A DNA stretch of 64,000 bases from contig NZ_OZ245832.1 of the NCBI RefSeq assembly GCF_965228705.1, positions 3,162,001 through 3,226,000 on the forward strand, written 5' to 3'. Each line of letters starts with the position of its first letter. The first letter of the stretch is position 1. Made by a program: the position numbers and the translations under genes. The notes under the pieces were generated by a model. It was not told the origin of the DNA. It saw only the letters and a program-made list of their open reading frames with translations, and did no database searches. Below, piece after piece: positions 26,366 through 34,574 of this stretch. The stretch comes from Croceimicrobium sp965228705 (GTDB lineage Bacteria > Bacteroidota > Bacteroidia > Flavobacteriales > Schleiferiaceae).

Positions 26366-28507
26366 TTACTCAATAATGAGCTTGTCCTGAATTTGAGTGT
26401 TCTCACCTTTCAATTGAACCAGGTAGATCCCTGAATTCAAATCCAGATTCAGTTCTTGATCCAAAGATGGGCCTTCGCTGTGCAAGTCCATTTCGAATAC
26501 GCTTTTACCACTCAGGTCGACAATACTTAATTGCAGATCACGATCTTGAAGGTCGCTTAAGCTGAGTTTTAATTGACCACGGCTGGGATTCGGGTAAATG
26601 GCCATGTCGGCAGCATTGTACTCTTCGATGCTTACATCGGTACCTTCGCCAAAGCGGATATTATCGATGTAGAAATTATTACCGCCGCCATTCTCAAATA
26701 CAAATTTGATCAGGATAGGATTAGGCCCGATATAGGCATTAAAATTAATGGTTTCGGTAGCCCAATCACCTGCAGCGCTTGGTACAAAGTTTCCGGTGGT
26801 ATTGGCAACGGTGCGTAAACGACCGCCATTATAAAAACGACGACGAATCCAGGTGTTGCCACAATCGCGGGAAACATAAACCTCTAACTGATCTTCATTA
26901 TCATTGGCAGTAGCCGCAAAAGCGAAGTCAAAGAAAAGATTCAGATCATTACCATTGGCGGTATTAATCGCAGGTGAAATCAATTCGTCTAATTCACCTA
27001 AAGAATTGTTAGCACGAGGTAAGATCAGGGCCATATTCTGATGCGAGCCTCCATTGGTATAGGGCTGGAAGGTATTGCCATCACCACCGTCTACTGCGGT
27101 CATCACCTGAGGGATAGTTCCATTCTCAAAACTTTCTGTCCAGGTAGTGGTAAAGAAAGGATTGGCAGAATTCTTAACGTGAATGAAGTCGGTATAAGTA
27201 ACATTGTCGGTGCCAGCGCTATTGCTTACCGTTAATGTTACGCTGTAAGTTCCGGGATTGGCATAAACCACGGTGGGGTTTTCCAAAGTACTGGTAGCTG
27301 GGGTTCCACCGGGAAAGGACCAGTTCCAAGAAGTAGGATCACCTTCTTCAGAAATGTCGTAGAACTGCACGGTATCATTAGTACAAACCACTTCTTTTTC
27401 GGCCTCTACCATCGCAATAGGAGTACAGGGAGGAGGATTGTTCAATCCGGTAAAAGTGTGGTTGGAAAGCGAAACAAGAGTACCACGGAGTGAGCTGCTG
27501 CTTAATACGGCATGCACTCGAGCTTTCTGATCTTCAGTAAACATGTTGGGGCAATCCGCATAGTCCATGTAGTTCTCAATTTGATCTACCAGATCAGGAG
27601 AATCGTTAGAGCAGCTGTTAATTCCGAAGTTACAACCAAAGTTACTTTGAGCCACCGGAGGGGTATCATCACAGTAATCACCTTGGGCGGCATTACCTAA
27701 TAGACCCACTGGATTAGCGCCACCCATACCGGTACAAGAACCAGCAAAGGGATGGTGCAGGGCCAAATAGTGACCTACTTCATGCGTTAGGGTACGTCCA
27801 CCGCTGTTATTGCCGGCCGCTGTACCGATGGTTCCCATTTGGTCGTGACGAAGAATTACTCCATCACCTGATACCTTATTGGTACGTGGGAAAAAGGAAT
27901 ACCCCAAAGTATAACCACCGGGATCTTGAGGGGTTGTATTAGATACATGACGCGTTACCCAGATGTTGAGATAGCGTTCCTGGTTCCACTTTACAATTTT
28001 GGCAGACTCCGTGCCACTTAAAGAGGTGTTGCTTTGGGTACGGGTAATACCATCGGTGCAATTTCCCTGAGGATCTTTTTTGGCGAGTTTAAACTCGATT
28101 TGCATATCCGAAGCCACGCCCTGGAAAATAGAACGAGTTTGGCTGGCATCGGCATTAAGGCGTTGGTAGTCTTCATTCAAAACACGAAGGCCATCTTCAA
28201 TTTGACGAACCGAAATATTATCGGCTTGAGTAGCATAAACTACATGCACCACTACCGGAATAGTATATACAATGGTATTGGTACCTGCATTTTTCTGGAG
28301 CGCGTTCTCCAATTTGAAATTTTGAGCGATTTCGAAAATGCTCTGCTCCGCAGCTTTGATCTCTTCTAAAGTTTGTGGATCTTCTAAAGACTCTTGATAG
28401 AAATGATCAAATTCACATTTATCAGGGTTGTGGTTGTGGTCAGACTTGCTTTGAGCCGCTGCCAATATTGAGAAAGACAGGGCTGTGAGCAGAAATATTT
28501 GTTTCAT
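26366..28507 (-). CDS. Secreted M43 (pappalysin-like) metalloprotease with PKD and T9SS domains
   Basis: ATG 28507 (713 aa) opens a signal peptide ending LAAAQS. The M43 catalytic domain (about residues 90-340) has zinc motif H242-E-V-G-H246-YLALHH and Met-turn YMDYADCPNMF. In the usual HExxHxxGxxH the Gly is Ala here. Paired cysteines (GSCTGMGG, DYCDDTPP, GCNFGINSCSND) fit the ulilysin type. A PKD domain (DISEEGDPTSWNWSFPGG), a jelly-roll module and a T9SS sorting domain (IYPNPSRGQL) follow. It is exported to the surface or medium for protein degradation. A TATATTTG element lies about 28 nt upstream. Confidence 0.9.
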   Translation of the reverse strand: MKQIFLLTALSFSILAAAQSKSDHNHNPDKCEFDHFYQESLEDPQTLEEIKAAEQSIFEIAQNFKLENALQKNAGTNTIVYTIPVVVHVVYATQADNISVRQIEDGLRVLNEDYQRLNADASQTRSIFQGVASDMQIEFKLAKKDPQGNCTDGITRTQSNTSLSGTESAKIVKWNQERYLNIWVTRHVSNTTPQDPGGYTLGYSFFPRTNKVSGDGVILRHDQMGTIGTAAGNNSGGRTLTHEVGHYLALHHPFAGSCTGMGGANPVGLLGNAAQGDYCDDTPPVAQSNFGCNFGINSCSNDSPDLVDQIENYMDYADCPNMFTEDQKARVHAVLSSSSLRGTLVSLSNHTFTGLNNPPPCTPIAMVEAEKEVVCTNDTVQFYDISEEGDPTSWNWSFPGGTPATSTLENPTVVYANPGTYSVTLTVSNSAGTDNVTYTDFIHVKNSANPFFTTTWTESFENGTIPQVMTAVDGGDGNTFQPYTNGGSHQNMALILPRANNSLGELDELISPAINTANGNDLNLFFDFAFAATANDNEDQLEVYVSRDCGNTWIRRRFYNGGRLRTVANTTGNFVPSAAGDWATETINFNAYIGPNPILIKFVFENGGGNNFYIDNIRFGEGTDVSIEEYNAADMAIYPNPSRGQLKLSLSDLQDRDLQLSIVDLSGKSVFEMDLHSEGPSLDQELNLDLNSGIYLVQLKGENTQIQDKLIIE

Positions 28508-28535
28508 TAAATGAAAATTTTTGGAAATCGGTGCA

Positions 28536-28543
28536 CAAATATA
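28536..28543 (-). promoter_or_regulatory. -7 element for the M43 protease gene
   Basis: On the minus strand this reads TATATTTG, an exact TAnnTTTG match, ending 28 nt before the ATG. The -33 region is not convincing. Confidence 0.5.
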
Positions 28544-28615
28544 TACGCTTTGCAACGGGATTCGTTGGGTTCCGAAAATATTCAGGTAATTTTCAACGAT
28601 TTATAGTTAATAAGG

Positions 28616-28648
28616 TTTGGCAGATTGATAATTATTGTTGTATTTTCG
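28616..28648 (+). promoter_or_regulatory. Promoter of the rplM-rpsI-rpsB-tsf cluster
   Basis: TTTG at 28616-28619, a 21-nt spacer and TATTTTCG at 28641-28648 fit the Bacteroidota consensus with one mismatch in the -7 box. The leader to the rplM ATG is about 65 nt, long enough for feedback control by a ribosomal protein. Confidence 0.6.
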
Positions 28649-28715
28649 CAGCCCCTTTTTGGAGGGTTATGTGTTCGAAAGATAACGATTTAAATATTAG
28701 GTAGTTGTGAATACA

Positions 28716-29162
28716 ATGAGTTACAAAACGGTATCGGCCAACAGCCAAACCGTTGATAAAAAATGGGTTCTGGTTGACGCTGAAGGGCAAACATTAGGTC
28801 GCTTGGCTTCCAGAATTGCCTTTTTACTGCGCGGAAAGCACAAGCCCAATTTTACTCCTCATGTAGATTGTGGTGACAATGTAATCGTGCTTAATGCCGA
28901 TAAAGTTGTTTTGACCGGTCAAAAAGCTACCGAGAAGCAATACGTTCGTCACACTGAGTATCCTGGTGGACAGCGTTTCACTACTCCAGCCGAGTTGATG
29001 ATGAAAAATCCTATCAAGGTGATCGAAAACGCGGTGAAAGGTATGTTGCCTAAAAATCGTTTGGGAAGCGAATTGTATCGTAACCTTCACGCCTTTGTTG
29101 GAACTGAGCATCCACACGAAGCTCAGAAGCCAGAAAAAATTGATATCAATACCATTAAATAA
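28716..29162 (+). CDS. rplM: 50S ribosomal protein L13 (uL13)
   Basis: The 148-aa protein is of normal length. KKWVLVDAEGQTLGRLASRI, LLRGKHKPNFTPHVDCGD and VKGMLPKNRLG are the conserved L13 blocks. ATG 28716 is preferred over a GTG three codons upstream. It is an early-assembly protein of the large subunit. rpsI follows after 9 bases, the nearly universal L13-S9 pair. Confidence 0.98.
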   Translation: MSYKTVSANSQTVDKKWVLVDAEGQTLGRLASRIAFLLRGKHKPNFTPHVDCGDNVIVLNADKVVLTGQKATEKQYVRHTEYPGGQRFTTPAELMMKNPIKVIENAVKGMLPKNRLGSELYRNLHAFVGTEHPHEAQKPEKIDINTIK

Positions 29163-29171
29163 CAAGGAAGA

Positions 29172-29558
29172 ATGTCTGTGACTCACACTATCGGCCGAAG
29201 AAAGACTTCCGTAGCGCGCGTTTTCCTGCAAGAAGGAAAAGGTACGATCACCGTAAACAAGAAAGACTACAAGGATTATTTCGATACTCCTGCGCTCCAC
29301 TACAAAGTTGAGCAAGCTTTCGCCATTACCGAAACTACTGGTCAGTATGATGTAAAAATCAATGTTGACGGAGGTGGTATCACCGGTCAGGCAGAAGCAG
29401 TACGTTTAGGTATTAGCCGCGCCTTATGTGAAATCAATCCTGATTTCCGTCCACAGTTAAAGCCTGATGGCTTATTAACTCGTGATCCACGTATGGTAGA
29501 GCGTAAGAAATTCGGTCAGAAGAAAGCGCGTAAGAAATTCCAATTCTCTAAGCGTTAA
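29172..29558 (+). CDS. rpsI: 30S ribosomal protein S9 (uS9)
   Basis: The 128-aa protein shows IGRRKTSVARVFLQEGKGTI at the start, the GGGITGQAEAVRLGISRAL block, and the basic tail ending KKFQFSKR that reaches the P-site tRNA. It is co-transcribed with rplM. Confidence 0.98.
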   Translation: MSVTHTIGRRKTSVARVFLQEGKGTITVNKKDYKDYFDTPALHYKVEQAFAITETTGQYDVKINVDGGGITGQAEAVRLGISRALCEINPDFRPQLKPDGLLTRDPRMVERKKFGQKKARKKFQFSKR

Positions 29559-29655
29559 AAAATATTTGGGTTTAGTATCCAAATTCTTCGGGTGCCCTTT
29601 TTTAAAGGTGCCCACCGGAGAGTTGAATTAGTGAATGTAAACTATTAATTATCTC
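29559..29655 (+). promoter_or_regulatory. rpsI-rpsB spacer with hairpins, possible leader element
   Basis: This 97-nt spacer holds an ATTTGG/CCAAAT inverted repeat (29564-29569 with 29579-29584). After it, two direct copies of GGTGCCC surround a T/A-rich centre (about 29592-29614). No strong T-run terminator is present. An S2-responsive leader is possible but unproven. Confidence 0.3.
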
Positions 29656-30435
29656 ATGGCAGATCAATTTGTAAAAGAAATGCTGGACGCGGGTGTGCAC
29701 TTCGGTCACCTAACCCGCAAATGGAATCCAAACATGGCTCCTTATATTTTCATGGAGCGTAATGGAATCCACATTATCGACTTGTATAAGACTCAAGCTA
29801 AATTGCAACACGCTGGCGAAGCGATTCAAAAGATTGCTGCAAGCGGACGTAAAGTTTTATACGTAGCTACCAAGAAGCAAGCGAAAGATATCATCGAGAA
29901 AAACGGTTCTGATGTAAATATGCCTTACATCACCGAGCGTTGGCCTGGAGGTATGCTTACCAACTTCGTTACCATCCGTAAAGCGATCAAAAAGATGCAA
30001 AACATCGATCGTATGAAAGAAGATGGTTCTTACGAGACTTTGAGTAAGCGTGAGCGTTTGCAAATCGACCGTCAACGTGCTAAGCTTGACAAGCAATTGG
30101 GATCCATTGCCGATATGACCCGTTTGCCTGGAGCTTTGTTCATCGTAGACATTACTAAAGAACACATTGCCGTTAAAGAGGCGCAAAAATTAGGTATTCC
30201 AACCTTTGCTATCGTAGATACCAACTCGGATCCTACCGAAGTGGACTTTGCGATCCCGGCGAATGACGATGCTACCAAGTCTATCGACATCATGGTAGGT
30301 AAATTCACCGAATACATCCGCGAAGGTTTGGCTGAGCGTTCAGCAGAGAAGAATAAGGCTAAAGACGCCAAACTTCAAAAAGCTGCCGCTAAAGCTGAAG
30401 GTTCTGAAGAAGAAACTTCTGAAGAGGAAGCTTAA
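29656..30435 (+). CDS. rpsB: 30S ribosomal protein S2 (uS2)
   Basis: The 259-aa protein has MLDAGVHFGHLTRKWNPNM, ITERWPGGMLTNF and the PGALFIVDITKEHIAVKEA block of S2. The C-terminal tail (about residues 235-259) is an Ala/Lys/Glu-rich extension ending in acidic residues. It is followed by a hairpin and then tsf, the conserved S2-EF-Ts order. Confidence 0.98.
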   Translation: MADQFVKEMLDAGVHFGHLTRKWNPNMAPYIFMERNGIHIIDLYKTQAKLQHAGEAIQKIAASGRKVLYVATKKQAKDIIEKNGSDVNMPYITERWPGGMLTNFVTIRKAIKKMQNIDRMKEDGSYETLSKRERLQIDRQRAKLDKQLGSIADMTRLPGALFIVDITKEHIAVKEAQKLGIPTFAIVDTNSDPTEVDFAIPANDDATKSIDIMVGKFTEYIREGLAERSAEKNKAKDAKLQKAAAKAEGSEEETSEEEA

Positions 30436-30468
30436 TTTCACCTAAGCATAACAAGGAATTAATTCTAT

Positions 30469-30511
30469 GGAAGGGGTGAAAAGCGATTTTTATCCCTTTC
30501 TTATTTTTTAG
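30469..30511 (+). terminator. Attenuator-like hairpin between rpsB and tsf
   Basis: A stem of about 14 bp with three or four G-U pairs (30469-30482 with 30487-30500) carries a GCGA tetraloop and is followed by a T-rich tract (30501-30510). It resembles a leaky terminator that would lower tsf expression relative to rpsB. Confidence 0.6.
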
Positions 30512-30536
30512 ACAATCAACTATAATATCTGATACA

Positions 30537-31361
30537 ATGGCTAAAATCACCGCCGCTGAGGTAAACAAACTCAGAAAACAGACCGGAGCCGGAATGATGG
30601 ATTGTAAAAAAGCCTTGGTTGAAGCCGAGGGCGATTTCGAACAAGCTATCGACATCCTGCGTAAGAAAGGTCAAAAGGTGGCCGCTAAACGTGCCGACCG
30701 TGAAGCTACAGAAGGTTGTGTATTGGCTGGCAGCAATAGCGATAACAGCTTTGGGGCAGTTTTAAGCTTAAACTGTGAAACTGACTTCGTAGCTAAGAAC
30801 GACAGCTTCGTAGAGCTTACACAAAGCATCTTGAACCTGGCCTTAGAAAATAAATTTGCCGATAAAGACAGTCTTTTGGCTGCCAATATGGGCGATATGA
30901 CTGTTGCCGAAAAATTGGTTGAACAAACTGGTGTGATCGGTGAGAAGTTGGAAATTGGTTCTTACGAAGTGGTGGAAGCTCCTTTCGTAGCCTCTTATAT
31001 CCACGCTGGTAACAAATTAGCCACCTTGGTAGGTTTAAGTAAAGAATCTGCTGAAGCGGGTAAAAACGTGGCCATGCAAGCTGCGGCCATGAATCCTGTT
31101 GCTTTGGATCGTACCGGTGTTGATCAGGAAACTATCGACCGTGAGTTGGAAGTAGGTAAGGAATTAGCTCGCCAAGAAGGTAAGCCAGAAGCAATGTTGG
31201 AAAAAATCGCTGAAGGTCGCTTGAACAAATTCTACAAGGAAAATACCTTGGTAGAGCAAGCTTATATCCGCGACAATAAATTGAGCGTAGAGAAATACTT
31301 ACAGTCTGAAGATAAAGACTTGAAGGCCGTTTCTTTCAAACGCGTAGGTTTAGGCGTATAA
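30537..31361 (+). CDS. tsf: Elongation factor Ts
   Basis: The 274-aa protein opens with the UBA-like domain (KLRKQTGAGMMDCKKALVEA) and contains the TDFVAKNDSF core motif that contacts EF-Tu. The rest covers both dimerisation subdomains at usual length. It is the guanine-nucleotide exchange factor for EF-Tu. A strong terminator follows. Confidence 0.98.
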   Translation: MAKITAAEVNKLRKQTGAGMMDCKKALVEAEGDFEQAIDILRKKGQKVAAKRADREATEGCVLAGSNSDNSFGAVLSLNCETDFVAKNDSFVELTQSILNLALENKFADKDSLLAANMGDMTVAEKLVEQTGVIGEKLEIGSYEVVEAPFVASYIHAGNKLATLVGLSKESAEAGKNVAMQAAAMNPVALDRTGVDQETIDRELEVGKELARQEGKPEAMLEKIAEGRLNKFYKENTLVEQAYIRDNKLSVEKYLQSEDKDLKAVSFKRVGLGV

Positions 31362-31381
31362 GCTTAAATCATTGATATTTT

Positions 31382-31416
31382 AAAAGCCGCCTCGCTTAAT
31401 CCGAGGCGGCTTTTTT
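31382..31416 (+). terminator. Rho-independent terminator after tsf
   Basis: A 13-bp perfect stem (31382-31394 with 31402-31414), a 7-nt loop and a run of six T close the ribosomal cluster. Confidence 0.95.
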
Positions 31417-31497
31417 CGTTTAAGAAGCTTCCAAATAAGGCACATTTTTCTGCTAATAAACTCTAAAATTGCCGTGATCTTTTCGCTACTATCCTTG

Positions 31498-31505
31498 TAT
31501 CTTTG
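31498..31505 (+). promoter_or_regulatory. -7 element upstream of pyrH
   Basis: TATCTTTG is an exact TAnnTTTG match, 23 nt before the pyrH ATG. It gives pyrH-frr its own promoter after the tsf terminator. Confidence 0.55.
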
Positions 31506-31528
31506 CGGGAACTCCCAATTTTGACCGC

Positions 31529-32236
31529 ATGAAATACAAACGCATACTTCTTAAATTAAGTGGTGAATCCCTTATGGGGGATCAGGAATACGGAATTAAT
31601 GGCGATCGCCTGAAAGAGTATGCCACCGAAATAAAATCGGTTGTGGAATTAGGAGTGGAAGTGGCCATCGTTATTGGCGGCGGTAATATTTTCCGCGGAT
31701 TAAAAGGAGCCAGCGAAGGCATGGACCGTACCCAGGCAGATCATATGGGCATGTTGGCTACCGTAATTAATGGCTTGGCTTTACAGAGCGCTCTGGAGGC
31801 AGAAGGCGTTAAAACCCGCTTGCAAAGCGCCATTGAAATGAATAAAGTGGCGGAACCCTATATCCGTCGTCGTGCTACACGTCACCTTGAAAAAGGCCGT
31901 GTGGTAATCTTCGGAGCCGGAACCGGTAACCCTTATTTTACTACCGATACAGCTGCTACTCTAAGAGCAATCGAGGTGGATGCGGATGTAATCCTGAAGG
32001 GAACCCGCGTTGATGGCATTTATACCGCCGATCCTGAGAAGGACCATAGCGCCGTGAAATACGAGTCTATTTCCTTCAAGGAAGTATATGAAAAGGGCTT
32101 AAATGTAATGGATATGACCGCCTTTACTTTGAGTAAAGAAAACGACCTGCCCATTATTGTTTTTGATATGAATAAAGAAGGCAATCTGCTCAATCTCCTC
32201 AAAGGGGAAAAAGTAGGTACCTTAGTAGCCAATTAA
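31529..32236 (+). CDS. pyrH: UMP kinase
   Basis: The 235-aa protein belongs to the amino-acid-kinase fold family of bacterial UMP kinases. KLSGESLMG is the phosphate-binding start, VIGGGNIFRG the glycine-rich loop, and ADPEKDHSAVKYESISF the C-terminal nucleotide region. It converts UMP to UDP in the cytoplasm. It pairs with frr 14 bases downstream, a conserved arrangement. Confidence 0.97.
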   Translation: MKYKRILLKLSGESLMGDQEYGINGDRLKEYATEIKSVVELGVEVAIVIGGGNIFRGLKGASEGMDRTQADHMGMLATVINGLALQSALEAEGVKTRLQSAIEMNKVAEPYIRRRATRHLEKGRVVIFGAGTGNPYFTTDTAATLRAIEVDADVILKGTRVDGIYTADPEKDHSAVKYESISFKEVYEKGLNVMDMTAFTLSKENDLPIIVFDMNKEGNLLNLLKGEKVGTLVAN

Positions 32237-32250
32237 TCCAAAGCTCCCAA

Positions 32251-32805
32251 ATGGAAGATATTGATCTGATCATTAGCGAGGCAGGGGACAGTATGAAGAA
32301 ATCCCTGCAGCACCTGGACAAGGAACTGTTGAAAATCCGCGCCGGTCGCGCTAACCCGGCTATGCTCGAAGGAGTAATGGTCGAATACTATGGCTCCATG
32401 AGCCCTTTATCACAGGTTTCGAATGTGTCTACTCCCGATGCCCGTACTTTATCCGTACAGCCCTGGGAAAAGGCTCTGATTCCGGAAATTGAGAAAGCCA
32501 TTATGAACGCCAATCTGGGCTTTAATCCTCAAAATAATGGTGAAGTAGTAATCATTAATATTCCACCACTTACCGAGGATCGTCGTCGTGAATTGGTGAA
32601 ACGCGCCAAAGCAGAAGGAGAAGAAGCTAAAGTTTCCATTCGCTCTGCTCGTAAGGATGCCAATGATATGCTTAAAGATCTGGATGGTATCTCAGAAGAC
32701 CTGATAAAGGACGCTGAAGAAAGAGTTCAGGCTTTAACCAATAAGAATGTAACGAAGGTGGATTCCGCAATAGAAGTGAAAGAAGCCGAAATCATGAAAG
32801 TGTGA
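32251..32805 (+). CDS. frr: Ribosome recycling factor
   Basis: The 184-aa protein has normal length and the three-helix-bundle signature LLKIRAGRANPAMLEGVMVEYYG near the N-terminus, with IPPLTEDRRRELVKRAK at the bundle return. It releases mRNA and tRNA from ribosomes with EF-G after termination. A terminator shared with the convergent rsmI follows. Confidence 0.98.
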   Translation: MEDIDLIISEAGDSMKKSLQHLDKELLKIRAGRANPAMLEGVMVEYYGSMSPLSQVSNVSTPDARTLSVQPWEKALIPEIEKAIMNANLGFNPQNNGEVVIINIPPLTEDRRRELVKRAKAEGEEAKVSIRSARKDANDMLKDLDGISEDLIKDAEERVQALTNKNVTKVDSAIEVKEAEIMKV

Positions 32806-32827
32806 TCCACTTTCTTTCAAGATATTG

Positions 32828-32857
32828 AAGGCCCCTCAATTGAGCGGGCCTTTTTTT
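32828..32857 (+). terminator. Terminator after frr
   Basis: The stem AAGGCCC/GGGCCTT (32828-32834 with 32846-32852) has four further inner pairs and a single bulge. It is followed by a T run that reaches the end of rsmI. Confidence 0.85.
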
Positions 32858-33530
32858 ATGCTTTTCCTCCTACGCAGAGTACGAGTTCGCCTTTCGGCGG
32901 ATGCGACTCGCAAGAAGCGCTTAGCTCCGATAAGGTACCTCGTCGAGTTTCCTCAAATTTCTTAGATATTTCACGACTTAAACTGGCAGGACGTTCTTCC
33001 CCAAAGTGCTCCATCAGATCACGCAAGGTGCGCTGAATGCGATGAGGGCTCTCGTAAAAAATGATAGTACGCTCTTCCTCTGCGAGTTTCTTTAATCGAG
33101 TTTGACGTCCCTTTTTAGGCGGTAAAAAACCTTCGAAGCTAAAATTATGGGCAGGCAATCCACTTACCACCAGGGCGGGAATTAAGGCGGTGGCCCCCGG
33201 TAAACAGATTACCTCAATACCGGCTTGCAGTGCTTCACGTACCATTAAAAAGCCCGGATCAGATACGGCAGGCGTGCCGGCATCACTAATCAAAGCTACA
33301 TTATGTCCCGCAAGAATCTGCTCTACATATTGTGCACTTTTCTGATGCTCATTATGCATGTGATTGGCCTTCATCGGGGTGCTGATCTCGAAATGGCGCA
33401 ATAGTTTGGCACTGGTACGAGTATCCTCAGCTAAGATTAAATCCACTTCCTTAAGACATTGTATGGCTCTAAAGGTCATGTCATCAAGATTGCCAATAGG
33501 GGTAGGGACGATGTAGAGAATGCCAGCCAT
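32856..33530 (-). CDS. rsmI: 16S rRNA (cytidine(1402)-2'-O)-methyltransferase
   Basis: The start at ATG 33530 (224 aa) gives the standard opening LYIVPTPIGNLDDMTFRAI; a longer frame inside the upstream gene is rejected. LAEDTRTSAKLLRHF, ALISDAGTPAVSDPG and YESPHRIQRTL are family signatures of this SAM-dependent tetrapyrrole-methylase-fold enzyme. It modifies C1402 in the decoding centre. Its start is one base past the stop of the alkyltransferase-like gene. Confidence 0.96.
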   Translation of the reverse strand: MAGILYIVPTPIGNLDDMTFRAIQCLKEVDLILAEDTRTSAKLLRHFEISTPMKANHMHNEHQKSAQYVEQILAGHNVALISDAGTPAVSDPGFLMVREALQAGIEVICLPGATALIPALVVSGLPAHNFSFEGFLPPKKGRQTRLKKLAEEERTIIFYESPHRIQRTLRDLMEHFGEERPASLSREISKKFEETRRGTLSELSASCESHPPKGELVLCVGGKA

Positions 33531-33531
33531 A

Positions 33532-33867
33532 TTAAAAGTCATTAGGGTCCAGATGATCTGCCGGGTTCCAAAAGTACTGATCGAAATTCTGAACCCGATC
33601 ATTTAAAACCGGTACGCCTTCGTTTTCGAGTAAATCTTGCATTAGGGTACTCCCTGGAAAATGATGTTTTCCACTCAGCATGCCCAGGCGATTTACCACC
33701 CGATGTGCAGGCACTCCTTGTTCATTAAAGCTATTGTTCATGGCATAACCGACCATTCTACTGCTGCGAGCAGCACCCAGGAATTTGGCAATAGCCCCAT
33801 AGGAGCTCACCCTTCCTTCAGGGATATGGCGGCAAACGGCATAAACACGGCTGTAGAAATCACTCAA
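33532..33867 (-). CDS. Alkyltransferase-like (ATL) DNA-binding protein
   Basis: The 111-aa protein is the DNA-binding domain of the O6-alkylguanine transferase family: YSRVYAVCRHIPEGRVSSYGAIA, SRMVGYAMNNS and PAHRVVNRLGMLSG. The catalytic Cys of PCHRV is Ala here, so it cannot remove alkyl groups itself. Known ATLs bind O6-alkylguanine and hand lesions to nucleotide excision repair. It overlaps trmB by 8 bases, so it is co-expressed with two RNA methyltransferases. Confidence 0.88.
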   Translation of the reverse strand: MSDFYSRVYAVCRHIPEGRVSSYGAIAKFLGAARSSRMVGYAMNNSFNEQGVPAHRVVNRLGMLSGKHHFPGSTLMQDLLENEGVPVLNDRVQNFDQYFWNPADHLDPNDF

Positions 33868-34534
33868 AGCTCCAACGGATATAGGTAATGGCTTTGCCTT
33901 CTTCGCGGAACAATTGTTCGTAATGAGTTTGCACCTCCTTTAAAACCGGTTCATTGTTGCGTGGGTCTTGCTTATCAATATTGTGATAAACCCGGTGAAT
34001 AGGGAAGCCCATTAATTGTAACAAGCCAATGGTATAGCCATGTAAAAACTCACTATCGGTTTTTAGGTGTAGCAGGCCTTTGCTTTTAAGTATATATTGA
34101 TAGCGCATCATAAAATTAGGATGCGTTAAGCGATGCTTTATGCGAGTATGCTTGATTTGAGGATCGGGGAAGGTGATCCAAATTTCTGACACTTCACCAC
34201 CATCAAAGCAGTGGTCCAGAAGCTCAATTTGAGTGCGGAGGAAGGCAACATTTTTTAGTCCTGCTTCTTCCGCTTCTTTAGCTCCATACCAAATACGCGC
34301 TCCTTTAATATCTATCCCAATGTAGTTTACATTAGGATTGCGCTTAGCCAGAGCGACAGTGTACTCACCCTTGCCACATCCCAATTCTAGAACGATGGGA
34401 TTATCATTGCCAAAAATACGCTGGCCCCAATTGCCCTGCAGGCTCAAACCTTCAAGCACTTGTTGGCGACTGGGTTCGATTACATGCCTCATTTTGGCAT
34501 TCTCTTCGAAGCGTTCTAATTTTTTTCGTGCCAT
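33860..34534 (-). CDS. trmB: tRNA (guanine(46)-N7)-methyltransferase
   Basis: ATG 34534 gives 224 aa (MARKKLERFEEN). The SAM motif VLELGCGKGEYT, then YIGIDIKGARIW and the diagnostic ITFPDPQIKHTRIKHRLTHPNF identify TrmB. It makes m7G46 in tRNA variable loops. A TACTTTTG element (34539-34546, minus strand) sits only 4 nt upstream, so the transcript may be almost leaderless. Confidence 0.96.
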   Translation of the reverse strand: MARKKLERFEENAKMRHVIEPSRQQVLEGLSLQGNWGQRIFGNDNPIVLELGCGKGEYTVALAKRNPNVNYIGIDIKGARIWYGAKEAEEAGLKNVAFLRTQIELLDHCFDGGEVSEIWITFPDPQIKHTRIKHRLTHPNFMMRYQYILKSKGLLHLKTDSEFLHGYTIGLLQLMGFPIHRVYHNIDKQDPRNNEPVLKEVQTHYEQLFREEGKAITYIRWSFE

Positions 34535-34538
34535 GCTG

Positions 34539-34546
34539 CAAAAGTA
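34539..34546 (-). promoter_or_regulatory. -7 element immediately upstream of trmB
   Basis: On the minus strand this reads TACTTTTG (TAnnTTTG), ending 4 nt before the trmB ATG. Initiation a few bases downstream would give a leaderless mRNA. Confidence 0.4.
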
Positions 34547-34574
34547 ATTGATTGCCTTTTCAGAAATTGCGCCC

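Noticed and set aside
28824..29315. 163-codon antisense ORF across rplM and rpsI
   Set aside because: Both sense genes are certain and the antisense product has no domain features.
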